Assembly (NCBI RefSeq): GCF_015278255.1
Contig: NZ_JADIJC010000002.1
Coordinates: 333,601-397,600, forward strand
Source: Microbacterium hibisci
GTDB taxonomy: Bacteria; Actinomycetota; Actinomycetes; Actinomycetales; Microbacteriaceae
DNA: 64,000 nucleotides
Direction of reading: 5' to 3'
Each line of letters begins with the position of its first letter. Position 1 is the first letter of the stretch. The notes under the pieces are model-generated. The model saw only the letters and a program-made list of their open reading frames with translations, was not told the origin of the DNA and did no database searches. Both the position numbers and the translations under genes were made by a program. Of this stretch, positions 54,171 to 61,883 are shown piece after piece.

Positions 54171-54761
54171 CTACCGCGCCGGGGCCAGCACGACGACCGG
54201 CGTCTCGCGCGTGCGCAGCGCGGCGTGGGCGTCGAGATCCGCGCCGCCCTCGAGGGTGCGCCAGGCCGCCCACAGCCGCTCGCGCTCGCGCCCCTTCGCC
54301 TCGCGGGCGATCACCTCGCGCGAGCCGTCGGGGAGGTCGACGGACGCCGCGGGTTGCGCCTGCAGGTTCAGCCACCACGCCGGCGGCGGGTCGCCCCAGC
54401 CGTTCATCGCGAGCGTCACGAGGTTCTCCCCGTCTTCGAGATACGCGACGATCGCGACGCGCGGGCTGCCGGAGCGCCGCCCGACCGTGTGCAGGCGCAT
54501 CATCCCGTAGACGGCGGACGACGGATGCCGCAGCCCGACGCGTCCGCCGGTCACCCGGTACAGCGCACGGTGCACGACCCACGCCGTCCGGATGAACCAG
54601 CGCGGCGGGATCCGCGCCGCCGAGCGCGGCGCAGGGGTCTGGTCCGGGGCCTGGCGTGGGGTCACCGGCGCCGGCGAGCGCGGCGCCGGGGTCTGGTTCG
54701 GTGCCTCGCGCGGGGAATCCGGCGCCGGGGCTGGGCCGGGGGTGGGCTCGGTGGCGTTCAC
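54171..54761 (-). CDS. Ddn-like F420-dependent nitroreductase family protein
   Basis: A deazaflavin-dependent split-barrel protein. The family core is RLHTVGRRSGSPRVAIVAYL followed by LVTLAMNGWGDPPPAWWLNL, then PDGSREVIAREAKGRERERL. Members bind F420H2 and reduce quinones or nitro compounds. The GTG at 54761 follows a GGAG site and gives 196 residues; a longer frame to 54845 exists but has no supporting signal. The N-terminal 55 residues are low-complexity Pro/Ala/Thr, made in part by a 54-base tandem duplication. Convergent with the giant gene. Confidence 0.82.
   Translation of the reverse strand: MNATEPTPGPAPAPDSPREAPNQTPAPRSPAPVTPRQAPDQTPAPRSAARIPPRWFIRTAWVVHRALYRVTGGRVGLRHPSSAVYGMMRLHTVGRRSGSPRVAIVAYLEDGENLVTLAMNGWGDPPPAWWLNLQAQPAASVDLPDGSREVIAREAKGRERERLWAAWRTLEGGADLDAHAALRTRETPVVVLAPAR
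54615..54722. repeat. 54-base tandem duplication in the F420 gene
   Basis: Units 54615-54668 and 54669-54722 are near identical (few mismatches) and encode PRQAPDQTPAPRSAARIP and PREAPNQTPAPRSPAPVT. The copy number may vary between strains; the encoded linker is outside the catalytic fold. Confidence 0.75.
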
Positions 54762-54924
54762 GACTCCGATCCTGAACCCCGGGCCCGCGCCCGGCAATCG
54801 GTCGATCGGCCCGAGTCGGTCGTCCGATCGGACGAGGCGCGGCATCGGCCTTCACCTGGCGCAACACGCGGGATCGCGCACGGCATCCCGCGTGTCGTGA
54901 CAGCCGAAGCCGCGCCATGCGGCC

Positions 54925-54973
54925 GGCACGACGGAGCCCCGGGCGCTCGAGGCGTCCGGGGCTCCGTCGTGCC
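54925..54973 (-). terminator. strong terminator hairpin of the mmpL-yhgE operon
   Basis: Two 22-base arms (54925-54946 and 54952-54973) pair fully with one G-U wobble around TCGAG. The stem begins four bases after the YhgE stop on the minus strand. It is the longest uninterrupted stem in the window. Confidence 0.8.
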
Positions 54974-54977
54974 GCGG

Positions 54978-57068
54978 TCAGGCCGCGACGGGGGTCGCCT
55001 TCAGCAGGGCGCGTGCCGTGGTGGTGCGGCGCTGTGCGACGGCGAGCATCGTGGCGGCCAGCGCCAGCAGCGTCCACACCACGAGTCCGGCGATGGCCGC
55101 GCCGAGGCCGGACGCCGACGTGAGGGCCGCGACCATGCCGTTGTAGGCAGGGGTCGTGGGCATGAGGCCGGCGAGGCCCGAGAGCACGCCCGGAACCGTC
55201 GAGACGATGCCGGTGGCGACCGCGAACACGCCGATCAGGGCGGCGATCCACCGACCGGCGCCGCTGAAGACCGCCACGAGCGCCTGGTTGACGGCTGCGA
55301 ACGCGATGCCGGCGACCACGCAGACCACCGCGAACACCGACCATTCGCTCCACGAGTACGATGCGGCCAGTTGCACGACGCCCGCGACGAGCAGCCCCTG
55401 CAGGGCGCCCAGTGCCGCCGCCGGCGCGTACGAGCGCAGGGCGAGCAGCGCGGACGGCTGACGCGAGGTGAGCGCGCGGCGCGACACCGCCTGGAGTGCG
55501 ATGAACGTGCCGAGCGCGCCGAACCACAGCGCCAGCGTCGCCAGCAGCGGCACGGCCGACGCGCCGAACAGCGAGGTTCCGACGCCCTGGGCGGCGACCG
55601 GGTCGGACACCACCGACGCGAGATCGGTCGCCTCCTCGTCGGTGTACGAGGGGATGGAATCGGATGCCGTCGCCAGCCCGCTCGCGAGCTCACCGGTGCC
55701 GTCGGCGAGCTGGGCCACGCCGTCGGCGAGACTCGTCGCGCCGTCGGCCGCCTGCGTCGCACCGGAGGCGAGCTGCGACGCGCCGTCGGCGATCCCGCTG
55801 GCGCCGCTCTGCAGGCCGGTCACACCGGTCGCCAGCTGGCCGGCACCCGCCGCGGACTGGTCGATGCCACCCGCGAGCTGGCCGATGCCGCCGGCGAGGG
55901 TGCCGACGCCGGCGCCGAGCTGGCGGAACTGCGCAGCGAACTCGGCCGTGGCGCCGGCGTTCAGCTGGGCGATGCCGTCCGCGGTGTACTCGGTCAGCGC
56001 CACCGCGCCGGGATTCTGCACCGGGTCGGTGCCGTTGAGGATCGCGGACGTCTTGCCCGCGGAGGCGACAGCGGCTCCCAGCTTCGCGCAGAAGTCGCCG
56101 GGCTGGGCGCAGGAGGCTGCGAGGGTCTGGAGGGCCTCGAAGTTCGCCTTCGCCTCCGCCGCTGCGGCAGCGGTCGCGGCGTTCGCGCCGCCCGCGACCT
56201 GCGTGAGTTCGCTGGGCACGATCCCGCTCTGCTCCAGCGCCGCCGCGCCGGCGTTCGCGCCGTCCGCGATCTGCTGGGCTCCGGCGGCCGCCTCACGCGT
56301 CTTGTCGGCGAGGGTCGTGAGGCCCGACTGCAGCGCGGTCGCACCGCCCGCGACCTGGCCCGCGCCGCTCGCCAGCTGCGACGCGCCGCTCGAGAGCTGC
56401 GAGCTGCCGTCGGCGAGCTGCGAGATGCCGCCGGGCAGCTGCGAGGCGCCGTCGGCGGCCTGGGTCGCGCCGTCGGCGAGCTGAGACGCGCCGTCGGCGG
56501 CGGTGCCCAGCTGTTCGCCGAGCGTCGTGAAGCCCAGGAAGACGTTCTCGAGGTAGACGGTCGACAGCTCGGTGCCCATGGTCGACGCGGCCGCCGAGGC
56601 CACCTGCGCCGTGATGGCGTCGTCGACGATCAGGCTGTCGGGGGGAGTCGTGACCTCGATCGTCGCCTGCTCCGGCACCTCGCCCGGCTGGGTCGACGTC
56701 GCGGCGGCCGAGAAGTTCTCGGGGATCGTGATGACGGCGGCGTAGGTGCCGTCGGCGAGGCCGGCCTCGGCATCCTCCGCGTTCGACAGCGTCCAGCTGA
56801 GGTTGCTGTCGAGGTCGTCCGAGCCCTCGACCAGACCCGCCGTGAGCTGGCGGCCGAGCGGCACCATCTGTCCGTCGATCGTCACCGGCTCGTCGTCGTT
56901 CACGATGGCGGCGGTGAGGTTGTCGAGGCGTTCGACCGGGTTGTAGAGCGCGGCGACGAGGATGCCGCCGATCACGACCGGGAGCAGCAGCACGCCGATG
57001 AGCGTGAGCCAGGTGATGGGCCGGCGCGAGCGCGAGCGCTCGAGGGCGGTGGTCCAGTGGGCGGTCAT
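54978..57068 (-). CDS. YhgE/Pip-domain membrane protein
   Basis: A membrane protein of 696 residues. One N-terminal helix (ITWLTLIGVLLLPVVIGGIL) is followed by the YhgE/Pip N-terminal domain with PVERLDNLTAAIVNDDEPV; then about 350 extracytoplasmic residues built of reiterated GASQLADGA-type eight-residue units forming a long helical or coiled-coil stalk; then five C-terminal helices. Members resemble ABC-2 permeases and often accompany MmpL or type VII secretion genes. The ATG overlaps the MmpL stop as ATGA. It is probably an accessory of the MmpL exporter. Confidence 0.9.
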   Translation of the reverse strand: MTAHWTTALERSRSRRPITWLTLIGVLLLPVVIGGILVAALYNPVERLDNLTAAIVNDDEPVTIDGQMVPLGRQLTAGLVEGSDDLDSNLSWTLSNAEDAEAGLADGTYAAVITIPENFSAAATSTQPGEVPEQATIEVTTPPDSLIVDDAITAQVASAAASTMGTELSTVYLENVFLGFTTLGEQLGTAADGASQLADGATQAADGASQLPGGISQLADGSSQLSSGASQLASGAGQVAGGATALQSGLTTLADKTREAAAGAQQIADGANAGAAALEQSGIVPSELTQVAGGANAATAAAAAEAKANFEALQTLAASCAQPGDFCAKLGAAVASAGKTSAILNGTDPVQNPGAVALTEYTADGIAQLNAGATAEFAAQFRQLGAGVGTLAGGIGQLAGGIDQSAAGAGQLATGVTGLQSGASGIADGASQLASGATQAADGATSLADGVAQLADGTGELASGLATASDSIPSYTDEEATDLASVVSDPVAAQGVGTSLFGASAVPLLATLALWFGALGTFIALQAVSRRALTSRQPSALLALRSYAPAAALGALQGLLVAGVVQLAASYSWSEWSVFAVVCVVAGIAFAAVNQALVAVFSGAGRWIAALIGVFAVATGIVSTVPGVLSGLAGLMPTTPAYNGMVAALTSASGLGAAIAGLVVWTLLALAATMLAVAQRRTTTARALLKATPVAA

Positions 57069-60000
57069 GCGTTCACCTCTGCGGTGGTGGTGGTCTGAGT
57101 GGTCGCCGAGCGCAGCGCGATCGACGTCACGTCGGTGCGGTGGGCGTCCGCGAGCAGCGCGAGCGACGCGCTCTCGGTGCGGGAGGTCACGATCAGCGTC
57201 AGCCGGGCGGTGTCGTCCACCCCGCGCAGCGCGCTCGCCGCGTCGCGCAGCACCGCGGCCGCCTGATCGCGCTCGGCCGCGTCGAGCGCGTCGACGCCTT
57301 CGATGACGACGAGCGTCGCCTTGCCGGCGAGCGCCCGTCGCAGCGCGGCCACGCGATCGTCGCCGTCGCCGAGGAGGGCGACGCCGACATGAGCCCGCAC
57401 CCAGGCGGCGCGCTCGGGCAGCAGGTGCCCGGCGACGCGCAGCCGGCCGTCGGTCGGCGCGACGCGGGCGGCCATCGTGAGCGCGAAGGCACGCGTCGCG
57501 CGAGGGTCGCCCGTGGCGATGAGCGTGCCACCGGGCTCCACCCGGAAGCTTGCGTCCTCGAAGAGCACGACCTCCCCCACCGAGCCGCCGCCGTCGGCCC
57601 GCACCGCGACGCCCTGGCCGACGACCGCGGCGGTCGTGTTCGGCTCGGGCCAGTCGGCGAGCGACAGTTCGCGCTCGACCGCCTCGCCCTCGATGTCGAA
57701 GTGGGGGAGGATCCGCTCGAGCCAGCGCGGCATCCACCACGCCTTGTCGCCGAGCAGCGCCATGACCGCGGGCACGAGGGTCATGCGCACGAGGAACGCA
57801 TCGACGGCGATGCCGACGGCGAGTCCCAGCGCGATGGGCTTGATGGACGAGTCGCCCTCGGGCACGAACGCGGCGAAGACGGCGAACATGATGATCGCGG
57901 CGGCCGTGACCACGCGAGCCGAGGCGGTGAAGCCCGAGCGGACGGCACCGATCGCGATGTCGCGGCGGCTGCGCGTCGCGTGGGCGCCGGCCGCGCGGCG
58001 CGCGTGGACGTAGTCCTCGCGCATGCGGCTGACGAGGAACACCTGGTAGTCCATCGCGAGGCCGAAGAGCACGCCCATGAGGATGATGGGCATGAAGCTG
58101 ATGACGGGTCCGGTCTTGTCGACGTGGAGGAGTTCTGCGCCCCAGCCCCACTCGAACACCGCGGCGACCACGCCGAACGACGCGGCCACCGAGAGCAGGT
58201 AGCCGAGCGCGGCCTTGATCGGCACCCACACGGATCGGAACACGATCATCAGCAGCACGAGCGACAGGCCGACGACGAACACGCCGAAGGGCAGGAGCGC
58301 CGCACCCAGCCGGTCGGAGATGTCGATGCCGACGGCGGTGAATCCGGTCACCACGAGGTCGACGCCGTACTCGTCCTTCAGCTCGGGCGCCAGCGCGCGC
58401 AGGTCGCGCACCAGCTGCGCGGTCGCCGGGTCGTCCGGCGCGGTCTCGGGAACGATCTGGACGAGTCCCGTGTCGGCGGTCTCGTTCGGCGTCGCGAGGG
58501 CGACCTCCTTCACGCCCGGGACCTGCTCGATCTCGTCGGCCAGGTCGGCCATGAGGCCGAGCGGGTCGGTCGACGTCACGATCGTGCCCGTCATGATGAG
58601 CGGGCCGTTCGCGCCGGGGCCGAAGTGCTCCGCGGTGAGGTCGTACGCCTGGCGTGCCTGGCTCGACTCGGGCTGCTGGCCCGCGTTCGGGAGGGCGAGG
58701 GCGAGGCTCGCCGCGGGGATCGCCATCACCCCGAGCGTCAGCACGACCGCGATTGTCGTGATCCAGGGGTGGCGGGTGACGAGCAGGACCCAGCGATTGG
58801 TCCGCTTCGTGGTCTGGTGAGGCTGGCCGGCGGTTTCGAGATCGCCTTGGTTGCTTGGCAGTTCGCGCGCTTTCGCGACCTCGGTCGGCGCTCCCGCGCG
58901 CCCGTCGGTGTGCGTGGCGTCGGGTCCGTCCAGGGGGGAGGAGGCGGCCAGGTTGCTCGACGTGGCGGCTTTCGAGGAGGTCGAGGCAGCTGCGGCTGCG
59001 GCAGCGCGGCGGGGAGAGGCGAGGGGGAGGCCGCGGGCCTTGCGGCCGTGGCCCCAGCCGGCGACGCGGTGCTTCGCGAAGCCCAGGAGGGCGGGGGTCA
59101 GGGTGAGGGCCACGACGACGGCGATCGCCACCGCGACGGCCGCCGCGATGCCCATCGTGGTGAGGAACGGGATGCCGGCGAAGCCGAGGCCGATGAGGGC
59201 GATGAGCACCGTGATGCCGGCGAACACGACGGCCGAGCCGGCCGTGCCCGTGGCGCGTGCTGCGGACTCCTCGGGTTCGACGCCGGTGCGCACCTGGTCC
59301 TGATGTCGGGCGACGATGAAGAGGGCGTAGTCGATGCCTACCGCGAGCCCCAGCATGATCGCGAGCATGGGGGTCGTCGACGACACCGACACGAACGCGG
59401 TGGCGACGAAGATCAGGGCGATCGCGAGACCGACGCCGATCAGCGCGGACACGAGCGGGAACCACGCCACCGCGAACGAGCGGAACGTGACGATCAGCAC
59501 GAAGAGGGCGATGAGCACGCCGACCGCCTCGATGATCGAGAGCGCGGGGACCGACGTCGAGAAGAGGTCGCCGCCCATGGCGACCTGCGAGCCCTCGGGA
59601 AGGGTCTCGCGGAGGTCGTCGGCGACGTCTTCGAGCCCGGTCTTGGTCGCGTCCGAGACGTCGGTCGCCTGTCCGTCGAACTGCAGGCGGATGATCGCGG
59701 CGGAGTCGTCGTCCGACACCATGCCGGTGACCATCTCGTTGAACGGGTCGGTCACGGCGATGACGCCGTCGAGGTCCTCGAGGTGCGCGACGGTGTCGCC
59801 GATCGCGCCGGCGTAGGGATCCTCGTCGATCTGCTCGCCGTCGGCCGCGACGATCACCAGCTGCGCGCTGGTGCCGCTGGCCTGCGGGAAGCTGCGGTCG
59901 AGCAGCTCGATTCCCTCTTGCGCCTCGGTGCCGGGGATCGAGAACGAGTTGTCGGTGCCGCCCAGGTGGGGGATCGCGAAGCCGAGGGCGACGCCCAGCA

Positions 60001-60076
60001 GCAGCAGCCACGAGACCAGGACTCGCCAGGGGTGGCGGTAGGTCCAGCGGCCGAGCGCATACAGAAGGGTCGACAC
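57065..60076 (-). CDS. MmpL-family RND transporter with degenerate ABC-ATPase-like C-terminal domain
   Basis: A transporter of 1003 residues with twelve predicted helices in two MMPL halves. The proton-relay region shows GLAVGIDYALFIVARHQDQV in the first half and GVLFGLAMDYQVFLVSRMRE in the second, including the GxDY/MDY pairs. A disordered Ala/Ser/Thr linker joins the halves (about 385-460). Residues 818-1003 (57065-57625) resemble an ABC nucleotide-binding domain: LFEDASFRVEPGGTLIATG, then a Walker-A position reading GDPRATRAF with no GKT/S, and a Walker-B-like LVVIEGVDALD. GTG 60076 follows GGAGG. Substrate unknown; lipids or siderophore-like molecules are typical. Confidence 0.9.
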   Translation of the reverse strand: MSTLLYALGRWTYRHPWRVLVSWLLLLGVALGFAIPHLGGTDNSFSIPGTEAQEGIELLDRSFPQASGTSAQLVIVAADGEQIDEDPYAGAIGDTVAHLEDLDGVIAVTDPFNEMVTGMVSDDDSAAIIRLQFDGQATDVSDATKTGLEDVADDLRETLPEGSQVAMGGDLFSTSVPALSIIEAVGVLIALFVLIVTFRSFAVAWFPLVSALIGVGLAIALIFVATAFVSVSSTTPMLAIMLGLAVGIDYALFIVARHQDQVRTGVEPEESAARATGTAGSAVVFAGITVLIALIGLGFAGIPFLTTMGIAAAVAVAIAVVVALTLTPALLGFAKHRVAGWGHGRKARGLPLASPRRAAAAAAASTSSKAATSSNLAASSPLDGPDATHTDGRAGAPTEVAKARELPSNQGDLETAGQPHQTTKRTNRWVLLVTRHPWITTIAVVLTLGVMAIPAASLALALPNAGQQPESSQARQAYDLTAEHFGPGANGPLIMTGTIVTSTDPLGLMADLADEIEQVPGVKEVALATPNETADTGLVQIVPETAPDDPATAQLVRDLRALAPELKDEYGVDLVVTGFTAVGIDISDRLGAALLPFGVFVVGLSLVLLMIVFRSVWVPIKAALGYLLSVAASFGVVAAVFEWGWGAELLHVDKTGPVISFMPIILMGVLFGLAMDYQVFLVSRMREDYVHARRAAGAHATRSRRDIAIGAVRSGFTASARVVTAAAIIMFAVFAAFVPEGDSSIKPIALGLAVGIAVDAFLVRMTLVPAVMALLGDKAWWMPRWLERILPHFDIEGEAVERELSLADWPEPNTTAAVVGQGVAVRADGGGSVGEVVLFEDASFRVEPGGTLIATGDPRATRAFALTMAARVAPTDGRLRVAGHLLPERAAWVRAHVGVALLGDGDDRVAALRRALAGKATLVVIEGVDALDAAERDQAAAVLRDAASALRGVDDTARLTLIVTSRTESASLALLADAHRTDVTSIALRSATTQTTTTAEVNA

Positions 60077-60115
60077 AGCGCCTCCGGATTACGGGTGAGT
60101 GGTTCGGGTTCTTTC

Positions 60116-60131
60116 GATACAGCGCTGTATC
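60116..60131. promoter_or_regulatory. TetR operator 1 of the mmpL/TetR divergon
   Basis: GATACA-GCGC-TGTATC is a perfect 16-bp palindrome in the 133-base divergent gap (60077-60209) between mmpL and the TetR gene. It has the same arms and spacing as operator 2, 17 bases away. Confidence 0.75.
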
Positions 60132-60132
60132 G

Positions 60133-60148
60133 GATACATGAGTGTATC
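60133..60148. promoter_or_regulatory. TetR operator 2 of the mmpL/TetR divergon
   Basis: GATACA-TGAG-TGTATC repeats the arms of operator 1 with a different spacer. The 17-base centre distance suggests two dimers binding side by side. Confidence 0.75.
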
Positions 60149-60197
60149 GTATGGCGGGGTGCGGTCCCGAAACTGAGTAGTGCGTGTGAGACTGGCG

Positions 60198-60204
60198 AAG
60201 GAGG
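60198..60204 (+). promoter_or_regulatory. ribosome binding site choosing a TTG start
   Basis: AAGGAGG lies five bases before TTG 60210 and argues for that start over GTG 60180, which has no site. Confidence 0.65.
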
Positions 60205-60209
60205 AAGCG

Positions 60210-60839
60210 TTGACCGACACGACCGTGACATCGCCCCGGCGCGAGGCGACCCGGCAGAAGCTGCTGGACGCCGCCGCGCTGGTGTTCGCCGAGGTCGGCC
60301 TGGACGCGGCATCCGTCGAAGCGATCTGCGAGCGCGCAGGGTTCACGCGCGGCGCGTTCTACTCGAACTTCGAGACCAAGGACGAGCTCATGCTTGCCCT
60401 CACCGAACGGGTCGCGGGCGAGAAGATCGACGAGGTCGCCGAGCGGGTCGCCCTGCTGCAGGCTCGTGGCGAGGACGTCGAGCCGGGCGCCCTCGTGCGA
60501 CAGCTGCTCGACGTCGCCTTCGAGAAGAAGCAGGGGATCCTGCTGACCAGCGAGATCCGCACGCGCGCGATGCGCGACCCGCGGCTCGCCCAGACCTACC
60601 TCGCGTGGCAGGCCGGCATGGTCGAGCGCGTCGGCTCGTTCATCGAGGAGCTCGCCCACACGTACGGCTTCCGGCTGCGCGTTCCCGCGGCGGACTTCGC
60701 CGGGCTCATCCTCCAGACGTGGGAGGACGCCTCCGCCTTCGCCATCATGTCGGGCCTCGGCGCCACCGAGACGCACCGGCTCGTCAACGAGCGCACCGCG
60801 CGCCTCGCCACCGCGCTCGTCGACCCGATCGCCGACTGA
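60210..60839 (+). CDS. TetR-family repressor of the mmpL-yhgE operon
   Basis: A regulator of 209 residues. The HTH is at about residues 12-55: EATRQKLLDAAALVFAEVGL, then AICERAGFTRGAFYSNFETK. The C-terminal domain is helical with a FEKKQGILLTSEIRTRAMRD segment typical of TetR_C proteins that bind lipophilic ligands. It is divergent from mmpL; the two palindromes between them are its probable operators, giving joint control of transporter and repressor. Confidence 0.92.
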   Translation: MTDTTVTSPRREATRQKLLDAAALVFAEVGLDAASVEAICERAGFTRGAFYSNFETKDELMLALTERVAGEKIDEVAERVALLQARGEDVEPGALVRQLLDVAFEKKQGILLTSEIRTRAMRDPRLAQTYLAWQAGMVERVGSFIEELAHTYGFRLRVPAADFAGLILQTWEDASAFAIMSGLGATETHRLVNERTARLATALVDPIAD

Positions 60840-60870
60840 CGGCGTCGCACCCGCGCACACCACCGAAGAT

Positions 60871-60890
60871 TTGTGAACGACGGTTCACAA
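60871..60890. promoter_or_regulatory. palindromic operator of the MpaB/DUF2236 gene
   Basis: TTGTGAAC-GACG-GTTCACAA has perfect 8-bp arms and ends seven bases before the -10 hexamer of the next gene, over its -35 region. It differs from the GATACA operators, so it is probably read by another regulator encoded elsewhere. Confidence 0.65.
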
Positions 60891-60897
60891 GCTGCGC

Positions 60898-60903
60898 TAA
60901 GGT
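60898..60903 (+). promoter_or_regulatory. -10 element of the DUF2236 gene, leaderless type
   Basis: TAAGGT ends six bases before ATG 60910. Confidence 0.5.
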
Positions 60904-60909
60904 GCGTTC

Positions 60910-61785
60910 ATGACCACGGGCGACGAAGCCGGAGGCTCGACGACGAAGGCGCAGCGGCGACAGCAGCTGGACGCGATGGAGAACGACGCACTGCGGCAGG
61001 CGGTGAACTGGTTCATCCTGACCGCGGGCACATCGAATGTGATCATGCAGCTCTCGCGGCCGGCCGTCGCCTACGGCGTCATGGAGAGCAAGGTCGACGA
61101 GGGCAACCTCTTCAAGAACCCGAAGCGGCGCGCGCGCACCACGATGGCCTACATCGCGGTCACGATGCTCGGCGGCGCCGAGGAGCGCGCCGCGATGCGC
61201 CGGGCGACCAACGCCTCGCACGCGCACGTGCGCTCCGAGCCCGGGCATCCGGTCGGCTACGACGCGTTCGACCCCGCCCTGCAGCTCTGGGTGGCGGCGT
61301 GCCTGTACCTCGGCGCCGAGCACGCGTACGAACGGGTGCACGGTCCGTTGCGGGGCGAGTTCCGCGAGCGCTTCTACCGCCAGGGCGGCGTGTTCGGCAC
61401 GACGCTGCAGCTGCCGCCCGAGTCGTGGCCGGCGACGCGCGACGACTTCGAGACGTATTGGAGCACGGAGGTCGCCGGTCTGACCATGGACGAGCGCACC
61501 CGCGACTACCTCTCGCGCATCGTGCGGCTCGAGTACCTGGGTCGCCGCATCCCCGCGCCCGTTCTGCGGCTGCGGCAGCGCCTGGTCGCGGGGTACCTCG
61601 GACCGGCGTTCCGCACGCTGATGAAGCTGTCGTGGACGGATGCCGACGCCCGCGCTTTCGACCGGTTCAACAGGCGGCTGGCGCGGTTCATGCGCTTCGC
61701 GCCCATCGCCGTGCGCGAGGCGCCGGTGCGCCGTCAGCTGCGCGACGTGCGCCGCCGCCTGGACGAGGGCCGCTCGCTCTTCTGA
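60910..61785 (+). CDS. oxygenase MpaB/DUF2236 family protein
   Basis: A mainly helical protein of 291 residues of the MpaB/rubber-oxygenase (DUF2236) family; studied members bind heme or iron and cleave isoprenoid chains. Visible hallmarks are ATNASHAHVRS with the conserved His residues, LQLWVAACLYLGAEHAYERV, and AFRTLMKLSWTDADARAFDR. It lacks a signal peptide. It has its own leaderless promoter and palindromic operator, so it is regulated independently of the mmpL system. The substrate is unknown. Confidence 0.85.
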   Translation: MTTGDEAGGSTTKAQRRQQLDAMENDALRQAVNWFILTAGTSNVIMQLSRPAVAYGVMESKVDEGNLFKNPKRRARTTMAYIAVTMLGGAEERAAMRRATNASHAHVRSEPGHPVGYDAFDPALQLWVAACLYLGAEHAYERVHGPLRGEFRERFYRQGGVFGTTLQLPPESWPATRDDFETYWSTEVAGLTMDERTRDYLSRIVRLEYLGRRIPAPVLRLRQRLVAGYLGPAFRTLMKLSWTDADARAFDRFNRRLARFMRFAPIAVREAPVRRQLRDVRRRLDEGRSLF

Positions 61786-61870
61786 GGCAGCTCGAGCGAC
61801 TCGCTCCGCAACGCGACGTCACTGTCCGCAATGCGAGGCAACGGCGGCCGGCGTCGCGCGGACATGCGGC

Positions 61871-61876
61871 TACTCT
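61871..61876 (+). promoter_or_regulatory. -10 element of the sulfurtransferase gene
   Basis: TACTCT ends seven bases before ATG 61884, in the same leaderless arrangement. Confidence 0.4.
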
Positions 61877-61883
61877 CCCCGGC

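Noticed and set aside
54978..60863. A minus-strand frame of about 1,960 codons joining YhgE to sequence above the MmpL gene
   Set aside because: Only its C-terminal part (YhgE) has domain content; the rest is an out-of-frame reading of mmpL and the antisense of the TetR gene.
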